Positions 7,922-12,824 of a DNA stretch of 12,824 bases are shown here, piece by piece. Position 1 is the stretch's first letter; every line of letters begins with the position of its first letter. Origin of the DNA: Acidimicrobiaceae bacterium (GTDB lineage: Bacteria; Actinomycetota; Acidimicrobiia; Acidimicrobiales; UBA10347); NCBI GenBank assembly GCA_003485885.1, contig DNHM01000063.1, positions 349 through 13,172 of the forward strand, in the 5' to 3' direction. Under the pieces are notes generated by a model. It ran no database searches. It was not told the DNA's origin and saw only the letters and a list, made by a program, of their open reading frames with translations. The translations under genes and the position numbers were made by a program.

Positions 7922-8959
7922 ATGAAACTCTGTACAGCAATGATGTTCGACGGCGACCCGGAGCGGTTGACCCAAAAGATCGTGGATCTCGAAGCGGCCG
8001 GCGTCGACATGGTGCTGATCCCCGAGATCTATGGCTTCGATCAGGTCTCGGTCCTCGGCTATATCGCCGCCAAGACCGAACGTATCGAGCTGATGTCGGG
8101 CATCGTCAACGTGTTCTCGCGATCCCCTGCATTGATTGCACAAAGTGCAGCAACCATCGATGCACTTTCGGGCGGCCGGTTCACACTCGGCATCGGTACC
8201 TCTGGTGCCCAGGTGATCGAAGGCTGGCATGGCACGCCGTTCAAGCGCCCCCTCGGTCTCACTCGCGACGTCGTCGATATTTGCCGCAAGGTCTGGTCCG
8301 GCGACAAGGTAACCCACGAGGGCAAAGCGGTGACGCTTCCGTTGCCGGCCGACGAAGGCACGGGACTTGGCAAACCACTCAAGTTCATGAACCGCATCCA
8401 TCGTCCCGACATCCCTGTCGTCATTGCATCGATCGGTCCGTCAAACGTGAAGATGACAGCGGAGATCGCCGACGGTTGGCAGCCAATCCATTTTGTCCCT
8501 GATCGTTTTGACCGGGTCTGGGGCGAGTCGCTGGCCGCAGGCATGGCAAACCGCTCGGCGGACCTCGCCCCGATGAGCATCTTCGGTGATGCGCAACTCG
8601 CGATTGGCGAAACCGAAGAGGTCTCTGCTGCACGAGAAGCCGCACGCGGCCATGTCGGCTTCTATGTCGGGGGTATGGGCGCCAAGTCGAAGAACTATTA
8701 CAACGACCTGTTCCGCCGTTACGGATGGGAAGAAGAAGCCGAAAAGATTCAGGACCTCTTCCTCGGCGGTCAGCGAGCCGACGCCATGGCGGCAGTGCCC
8801 GACGAATACGTCGACACTGCCAACCTGATTGGCCCTGAATCTCACGTGAAAGAACGGCTCGCCGTCTACAAGTCGGTTGGTGTGACCCACCTAACAGTGA
8901 ATGCCACCGGTGCCAACGCACTCGATGACATGGCCGCTGTTAAGGCCTGGATCGAGTAG
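7922..8959 (+). CDS. LLM-class (luciferase-like) flavin oxidoreductase, probably F420-dependent
   Basis: A 345-residue bacterial-luciferase-fold TIM-barrel oxidoreductase. Family members use coenzyme F420 or FMN to reduce or oxygenate organic substrates. Seen here: IYGFDQVSVLGYIAAKTERIEL-type opening (split in residues 36-57), the signature SGGRFTLGIGTSG at about 83-95, and PVVIASIGPSNVKMTAEIADGW in the C-terminal half, which is typical of F420-type members. The start is supported by AAGGA 6 bases upstream. It is the last plus-strand gene before a convergent junction and is separated from the SDR by a 239-base region with operator-like repeats, so it likely has its own promoter. The F420 assignment rests on resemblance to actinobacterial family members, not on a decisive residue; an FMN-dependent monooxygenase is the alternative. 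The substrate is unknown. Confidence 0.9.
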   Translation: MKLCTAMMFDGDPERLTQKIVDLEAAGVDMVLIPEIYGFDQVSVLGYIAAKTERIELMSGIVNVFSRSPALIAQSAATIDALSGGRFTLGIGTSGAQVIEGWHGTPFKRPLGLTRDVVDICRKVWSGDKVTHEGKAVTLPLPADEGTGLGKPLKFMNRIHRPDIPVVIASIGPSNVKMTAEIADGWQPIHFVPDRFDRVWGESLAAGMANRSADLAPMSIFGDAQLAIGETEEVSAAREAARGHVGFYVGGMGAKSKNYYNDLFRRYGWEEEAEKIQDLFLGGQRADAMAAVPDEYVDTANLIGPESHVKERLAVYKSVGVTHLTVNATGANALDDMAAVKAWIE

Positions 8960-8982
8960 CCACTCGGTCTGACTCTCTAGGG

Positions 8983-9996
8983 TTAGCTCTCTCGTTCACG
9001 CTGGGCAGCAATCGCCTTACCTGCTGCCCATCTGTTCTGTTCGAGAACTTTCAAGAAACCCACGACATTGCGATCTCGGATGCGTTCGAGCTCTCGCACG
9101 TCGTGGGCACCGGATTGCTCGTCGGACTGAGCGACGATGGTGTCGACCAGTTCCGGTGTGAAGTCGGGTGTGTCCATGAGTTTGGTCCAGGGCCACTCGA
9201 GTGTCGGCCCGAACTGCTCGATGAAGTGACGGAAGCCGCCGGCACCACCCGCAACCCGGTAGGTCTCAAACAGGCCCATCTGAGCCCATCGCAAGCCGAA
9301 CCCGTAGAACATGACGTCGTCGATCTCTTGAGTGGTAGCGACACCGTCGTTGACCAGCCAGAGCGCTTCTCGCCACACCGCTTCGAGCAGACGGTCGCCA
9401 ATGAACGCGTCGATCTCGACACGGACGTGCACGGGATGCATGCCAATTCCGGCATAGATGGATTGGGCGCGCCGAATCGTCTCGATCGGCGTCGCCTCTC
9501 CCCCAACGACTTCAACCACTGGCAACAAGTACACCGGGTTATACGGATGGCCGACAACGAGGCGTTCAGGGTGGGTCATCGTTGCCTGCAGCGTGGTTGG
9601 TTTGATACCCGAGGTCGAGGAACCAATCAGTGTGGTGGGGTTCGCCGCAGCCTCAATCTCGGCCAACACGGCAGCCTTGATATCCGGGCGCTCAGGCACA
9701 CTCTCTTGCACGAACGCAACGTTGGTCACCGCATCGGCCACAGATGTGGCCATACGCCACTCGCCTCGGCTCGATGTGTCGAGCCCTAGGTCGTCCCATG
9801 CCAATACCGCGTTGGCGAGCACCTCACGCATGATGGCTGCCGCGTCTGGTGATGGATCCGAGATCGCAACATCGACACCCGAAAGCACCAACCTGCTCGC
9901 CCATGCAGCGCCGATCACACCACACCCAACAACGGCAGCCGATGACGGGGCCTCTGGCTGGAATGCTGGCTCAGCAGCGGAGTCTGGGTCAGCCAT
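8983..9996 (-). CDS. lcdH: L-carnitine 3-dehydrogenase (3-hydroxyacyl-CoA dehydrogenase superfamily)
   Basis: An NAD-dependent enzyme oxidising L-carnitine to 3-dehydrocarnitine in the cytosol. From the ATG at 9996 it has 337 residues, the size of single-domain bacterial carnitine dehydrogenases. The Rossmann motif GCGVIGAAW is at 24-32 and acidic Asp47 ends beta-2 (NAD preference). The catalytic pair His150 and Glu162 lies in GHPYNPVYLLPVVEVVGG, with the same 12-residue spacing as in 3-hydroxyacyl-CoA dehydrogenase. This HPYNP-PVVE block is the carnitine dehydrogenase form. The ATG overlaps the upstream BKACE stop (ATGGCTGA); an in-frame GTG at 10020 would add eight residues without a better ribosome-binding site. 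The neighbouring dehydrocarnitine-cleavage gene strongly supports the substrate. Some homologues are fused to a betainyl-CoA thioesterase at the C-terminus; this one is not. Lambda-crystallin-type hydroxyacid dehydrogenases are the nearest alternative. Confidence 0.9.
   Translation of the reverse strand: MADPDSAAEPAFQPEAPSSAAVVGCGVIGAAWASRLVLSGVDVAISDPSPDAAAIMREVLANAVLAWDDLGLDTSSRGEWRMATSVADAVTNVAFVQESVPERPDIKAAVLAEIEAAANPTTLIGSSTSGIKPTTLQATMTHPERLVVGHPYNPVYLLPVVEVVGGEATPIETIRRAQSIYAGIGMHPVHVRVEIDAFIGDRLLEAVWREALWLVNDGVATTQEIDDVMFYGFGLRWAQMGLFETYRVAGGAGGFRHFIEQFGPTLEWPWTKLMDTPDFTPELVDTIVAQSDEQSGAHDVRELERIRDRNVVGFLKVLEQNRWAAGKAIAAQRERES
9002..9030 (+). terminator. Perfect 9-bp inverted repeat at convergent gene junction, candidate plus-strand terminator
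   Basis: TGGGCAGCA (9002-9010) and TGCTGCCCA (9022-9030) flank an 11-base loop, 43 bases after the LLM stop. On the plus strand a T-rich TCTGTTCTGTTC follows, which suits an intrinsic terminator. It lies inside the last codons of the oppositely oriented carnitine dehydrogenase gene, so it cannot be that gene's own terminator. Confidence 0.4.
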
Positions 9997-10900
9997 GTTT
10001 GGTAAGTGACAGGTTGTCACGGACTTGGGCCGCGGTGAGCACGTTGTAGTTTTGTGCTTCGAGGATTGTCACAGCCCGCTCCACCAGGTCACCGTTGCTG
10101 GCTAACACGCCACGATCGAGGTAGAGGTTGTCTTCGAGGCCCACCCGTACGTTGCCTCCTGCAAAAGCTGCGAGCGATACGTACTTGAACTGGTTGCGCC
10201 CGATTGAGAACGCGGAGAAGGTCCAGTCTTCGGGCACGTTGTTGCGCATGGCCATGAAGGTATTCAGGTCATCGGGAGCGCCCCACGGCACACCCATGCA
10301 CAGCTGCACCATGGCTGGATTCGGGATGATGCCCCGGCGGACAAGATCCTTGGCATGTGCGAGATGGCCGGTGTCGAATGCCTCGATTTCGATCCGAGTA
10401 CCGATCTCGTTCATCTGCGTAGCCATCGCTTCGAGCATCGCTGGCGTGTTCGTCATCACATAGTCGCCCTCGCCAAAGTTCATACTTCCGCAGTCGAGCG
10501 TGCAGATCTCGGGACGGATTCGCCGGACATGTTCGACTCGTTCGGTTGCCCCTGCCATATCTGTGCCTTCAACCGCAGCTGGCAACGGCTTCTCGACGTC
10601 GCCCAAGATCAGATCGCCACCCATCCCAGCAGTGAGGTTCAATACCACGTCGGTGTCGGAGGAACGGACGCGTTCAGCAACCTCTTCGTACTTCTCAACC
10701 GAACGCGACGGCATACCGTCGTCCTCGCGCACATGGATGTGGATCACTGCGGCCCCTGCCTTTGCAGCTTCGATGCACGAGTCGGCAATCTGTGCTGGCG
10801 TGACAGGAACCTTGTCTGACTTGTGAGCGGTGTACCCACTACCCGTGATCGCACACGTAATGAATACGCCATCGTGAATGGGCATTGTTTCTCTGGTCAC
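9989..10900 (-). CDS. BKACE/DUF849 beta-keto acid cleavage enzyme, probable dehydrocarnitine cleavage
   Basis: A zinc-dependent enzyme that condenses a beta-keto acid with acetyl-CoA and splits it. For 3-dehydrocarnitine the products are acetoacetate and betainyl-CoA (the CdhC-type reaction of carnitine catabolism). It has 303 residues. Zinc ligands are His54 and His56 (VIHIHVR) and Glu256 in RVGLED; Arg252-Glu256-Asp257 keep the spacing of Arg226-Glu230-Asp231 in the characterised Kce enzyme (from memory). The opening GVFITCAITGSGYTAHKSD and VLNLTAGMGGD fit the carnitine-type subgroup. The start is GTG at 10900. It forms GTGA with the stop of the dioxygenase gene, and a near-ideal AAGGAGGT lies 4 bases before it; an ATG five codons later is too far from that site. 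The stop overlaps the carnitine dehydrogenase start. Substrate assignment relies on this operon plus family knowledge. Confidence 0.92.
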   Translation of the reverse strand: MTRETMPIHDGVFITCAITGSGYTAHKSDKVPVTPAQIADSCIEAAKAGAAVIHIHVREDDGMPSRSVEKYEEVAERVRSSDTDVVLNLTAGMGGDLILGDVEKPLPAAVEGTDMAGATERVEHVRRIRPEICTLDCGSMNFGEGDYVMTNTPAMLEAMATQMNEIGTRIEIEAFDTGHLAHAKDLVRRGIIPNPAMVQLCMGVPWGAPDDLNTFMAMRNNVPEDWTFSAFSIGRNQFKYVSLAAFAGGNVRVGLEDNLYLDRGVLASNGDLVERAVTILEAQNYNVLTAAQVRDNLSLTKHG

Positions 10901-12174
10901 AGGGACCTCCTTATCGATGGGTCGAGCACTGCACGTGCAGCCGCTCGATTGACAACGCGCGTGGCACTGAGCACGTCGTCATGATCTATATAAATGCCGC
11001 GCAGATGCCGTCGGCCATCGGCCGAGAACGGCTCCCGTCCGTGCAGCATGCGCCGGTTGTCGAAACCGACGAGGTCGCCGACCTGAAACGGGTACGAGAT
11101 TTGAAATCGGTCGCTTCCGGCCATTGCCGAGAAGCAGTTCATGGCTTCGTAGGCCCGAGGCATGTCTTCGGGTGACATATCCGGGAACCCGCGCACCGGG
11201 TAGAACGCCCGAAGGGTGAGCGGGGCTCCGGGTTGTCCGAGGTCAATGAGCGGACCGGACCACCGGTGGTCTATGCCAGGCCCCCGGTTGAAGAACACCC
11301 AATGCAGTGTGGTTAGGGCTTCGTATTGTTCGGGATGCTCGGCTTTGAGTGCGGCAACAACCGCAGCACCATCGGCCATGGTCGATTCTCCGCCGACAGC
11401 TTCGTTTCTGAAACAATGCAGAAACTGGAATCCAGGTGGTGTCTCACGCGTCGGAAGATCGGTGTGGGGTCCCAACCTAAGATTCGTGTTGGCGGTGCTA
11501 TTGGTATCTGCGCTTCCAGCCATAGTCACGTCGGCCTTCACATCCCAGATGGGGCCGAAGTTGGTGTCCCGGACGGCACCGATACGAGCGGCGAGAGCGA
11601 GCGCCACGTCAGGATCATCTGGCAGGGCACGGAGCCGGGCAAAACCTGTGCTTACGAGGTCATTGATCCAGGCAGCGAACGCATCGTCGGTGGCGAGAAC
11701 TGCGGGACCATCATGGGTCGGTGGCTCCCACCGATCTGCTGCAGTCCAAACCATCTGTGCCGGTAGCCAGCTTGCCGGACGATGCTTGCCTTCGGCCACA
11801 TGGCGTAACCAGCCAGGATGGAGGAGGTGAGCGTGCGCTTCTGTGGCGAATTGGACGGCGACTGCTCCGGTGGCACCGATGGATGCGCCAATGATGGCAG
11901 TGGCCGAGCCAGCCGCACCGTTCACACCAAGGTCGGCTGGGTCGATCAGGCCTTCTCGGGTCGCAGGATCGATACCAATCCCCACCACGTTCTCGCGTAG
12001 CCACAGGTCGAACGCCAACAGCTCAACACCGTCGGACCACCGAACACAGACAAATCGATCACGTAGGTCGACGCTTGCAGGTGGCGTCCATGCGTAGCTA
12101 TAGAAGTCGGGAGTAGCCACAGGTGCATCCACCACGGTGACAGTAGCAATGCCGCCAGGTGCTGGCCGCGGCAA
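10897..12174 (-). CDS. Gamma-butyrobetaine-hydroxylase-like Fe(II)/2-oxoglutarate dioxygenase (TauD/TfdA family)
   Basis: Predicted to hydroxylate gamma-butyrobetaine to L-carnitine with O2 and 2-oxoglutarate. Numbered from the TTG at 12174 (425 residues): an N-terminal DUF971-like domain (about 40-125) with VRWSDG, LWLREN and HLLHPGWLR; then the double-stranded beta-helix with iron ligands His237, Asp239 (LGPHTD) and His378 (NRRMLHGREPF), and the 2-oxoglutarate-side Arg389 in RRHLRGIYID. FQFLHC and GGESTMADG are typical of the butyrobetaine branch. An in-frame stop seven codons upstream limits the start to TTG 12174 or GTG 12135/12132; none has a good ribosome-binding site, and known family members suit the shorter forms. 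Odd: the three zinc cysteines of the N-terminal domain are absent (NVVGIGI replaces NCPCxxC), and a cage tyrosine is Asn229. Another quaternary amine, as for TmpA-type enzymes, is possible; the downstream carnitine genes favour butyrobetaine. Confidence 0.87.
   Translation of the reverse strand: MPRPAPGGIATVTVVDAPVATPDFYSYAWTPPASVDLRDRFVCVRWSDGVELLAFDLWLRENVVGIGIDPATREGLIDPADLGVNGAAGSATAIIGASIGATGAVAVQFATEAHAHLLHPGWLRHVAEGKHRPASWLPAQMVWTAADRWEPPTHDGPAVLATDDAFAAWINDLVSTGFARLRALPDDPDVALALAARIGAVRDTNFGPIWDVKADVTMAGSADTNSTANTNLRLGPHTDLPTRETPPGFQFLHCFRNEAVGGESTMADGAAVVAALKAEHPEQYEALTTLHWVFFNRGPGIDHRWSGPLIDLGQPGAPLTLRAFYPVRGFPDMSPEDMPRAYEAMNCFSAMAGSDRFQISYPFQVGDLVGFDNRRMLHGREPFSADGRRHLRGIYIDHDDVLSATRVVNRAAARAVLDPSIRRSL
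10905..10912 (-). promoter_or_regulatory. Strong ribosome-binding site fixing the GTG start of the BKACE gene
   Basis: AAGGAGGT on the minus strand, four bases before GTG (10900-10898), is the best Shine-Dalgarno in the window. It lies inside the last codons of the dioxygenase (Ile-Arg-Arg-Ser), so initiation should stay strong even if coupling to the upstream gene fails. Confidence 0.75.
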
Positions 12175-12259
12175 TGAGACGGCTTGTCGTGATCATCAGA
12201 GACCCAAGACCTCTGGGGAGTGATCGAGCGCTGAATGCCTGAGCTCCGGGGATGCAGGT
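12175..12259. other. Short gap between the truncated gene and the dioxygenase
   Basis: The 85 bases hold no gene. Weak self-complementary pieces occur on the minus strand (CAGAG / CTCTG around a 9-base loop near 12195-12213), too short to call a terminator. The dioxygenase could therefore be read from the upstream gene or from an unseen promoter here. Confidence 0.35.
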
Positions 12260-12824
12260 TTAGAGAGGTGATCCGTTGGTAACAAGCGCAGCGAGGCCAG
12301 GAATTTCACACGCTTGGCCGACTTCGATTTCGACAGTCACCGCTCGGTTTACATGCGGGCCAGCGCACCATGTCGGGAAAGCAACTGAATAGAGCCCGCC
12401 ACCGCCGGCGACGAACACCAGCAGGTCCTCGGGAGCGTTGAAACATCGGTAGTCGTCATCGGCGATGGGTTGTTTGCCCATATAACCAGCCGACTTCGCA
12501 AACTCGACTCCGGAGATAGAGGCGCGCTCTACCACCGCGTCGCGGATCGAGGTCAGGTCATAGCCGGCGTTGGCCAAAAACCCGGCGTGGTCGGCATTGA
12601 TGGCCAACGCTGCCTGGCCGCCACGCAGCGCGATGTTGTTCGTTGTCACATTGGCGAAGGCCCGAGCAAACGAATACAACATGCGGTCTGCGCAGGTGGG
12701 GTCATCGGCATCGATCACAGCCATAACCGAGTGAGGGGCGTCGGTACCTATAACGGTGACCGTCGACTGTGATGCATCAAAACCAAACTGGGTGTGCATC
12801 GGGGCGAACGGGCTGTTTTCTTCG
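12260..12824 (-). CDS. Uncharacterised conserved protein (family often beside UGSC-motif selenoproteins), 5'-truncated
   Basis: The frame stays open to the window edge: codons before the internal Met at 12799 read EENSPFAP with no stop, so the gene starts outside and only about 188 C-terminal residues are visible. No catalytic motif I can name is present. Visible landmarks are ENSPFAPMHTQFGFD near the edge, STVTVIGTDAPHSV, a conserved-looking FNAPEDLLVFVAGGGGLYS and the ending VNRAVTVEIE. From memory this pattern (a segment like AENEE-SPW-PLHV-GFD, then PEDIMVVVAGG-G-HS near the end) belongs to an uncharacterised bacterial family of about 350-400 residues that commonly neighbours UGSC-motif (seleno)proteins; I could not search. 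No signal peptide can be judged. It lies 85 bases before the dioxygenase on the same strand and may belong to the carnitine operon. TAA stop at 12262-12260. Confidence 0.7.
   Translation of the reverse strand, partial: EENSPFAPMHTQFGFDASQSTVTVIGTDAPHSVMAVIDADDPTCADRMLYSFARAFANVTTNNIALRGGQAALAINADHAGFLANAGYDLTSIRDAVVERASISGVEFAKSAGYMGKQPIADDDYRCFNAPEDLLVFVAGGGGLYSVAFPTWCAGPHVNRAVTVEIEVGQACEIPGLAALVTNGSPL

Noticed and set aside
7682..7925. Two short plus-strand frames (70 and 74 codons) in the gap before the LLM gene
   Set aside because: They overlap each other and the palindrome and tandem repeat, have no good ribosome-binding site, and the peptides look random.
9103..9789. 228-codon plus-strand frame opposite carnitine dehydrogenase
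   Set aside because: The opposite strand encodes a complete dehydrogenase with intact motifs; the plus-strand translation shows no recognisable domain.
11216..11830. 204-codon plus-strand frame opposite the dioxygenase
   Set aside because: It is a shadow of the conserved dioxygenase frame, low in complexity (Ser/Ala/Arg) and without domain-like features.

Overview
The window is about 12.8 kb of moderately GC-rich DNA (roughly 60% by eye) and is densely coding. The gene set points to an actinobacterium: a B12-dependent acyl-CoA mutase, an EthA-like Baeyer-Villiger monooxygenase, a luciferase-like F420-type oxidoreductase, an SDR and GTG/TTG starts. I favour a marine or soil Acidimicrobiia-type lineage, but this is inference. 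There is no rRNA, tRNA, CRISPR array or insertion sequence, and nothing suggests a plasmid or phage.

Plus strand, left part. The window opens inside a methylmalonyl-CoA mutase large subunit (1-1709, 5' end missing). A VOC-fold, methylmalonyl-CoA-epimerase-like gene (1706-2170) overlaps it by an ATGA. A 174-bp spacer with a strong 35-bp imperfect palindrome precedes a 12-TM-type MFS exporter (2345-3574).

Plus strand, middle part. An amidase-signature hydrolase (3678-5084), an EthA-like flavin monooxygenase (5116-6675), a classical SDR (6789-7682) and an LLM-class oxidoreductase (7922-8959) follow. Together they look like an oxidative catabolic set: alcohol to ketone, ketone to ester or lactone, then hydrolysis. 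Two clear inverted repeats lie in the gaps between these genes: a 9-bp hairpin directly over the SDR ribosome-binding region, and an 8+8-bp palindrome plus a 12-bp tandem repeat before the LLM gene.

Minus strand, right part (8983-12824, read right to left). A truncated gene of an uncharacterised family comes first. It is followed by a gamma-butyrobetaine-hydroxylase-like Fe(II)/2-oxoglutarate dioxygenase, a DUF849/BKACE dehydrocarnitine-cleavage enzyme and an L-carnitine dehydrogenase. The last three genes overlap (GTGA and ATGGCTGA junctions), so they are very likely one translationally coupled operon. Together they make a short route: gamma-butyrobetaine to carnitine to 3-dehydrocarnitine, then acetoacetate plus betainyl-CoA. 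The betainyl-CoA thioesterase is not in the window. The dioxygenase lacks the three zinc cysteines of the family's N-terminal domain and one aromatic-cage tyrosine, so its exact quaternary-amine substrate is open.

The plus- and minus-strand blocks converge at 8959/8983. A 9-bp perfect inverted repeat (9002-9030) sits just past the junction and could end plus-strand transcription. The most novel item is the uncharacterised gene at the right edge, placed directly ahead of a carnitine operon.
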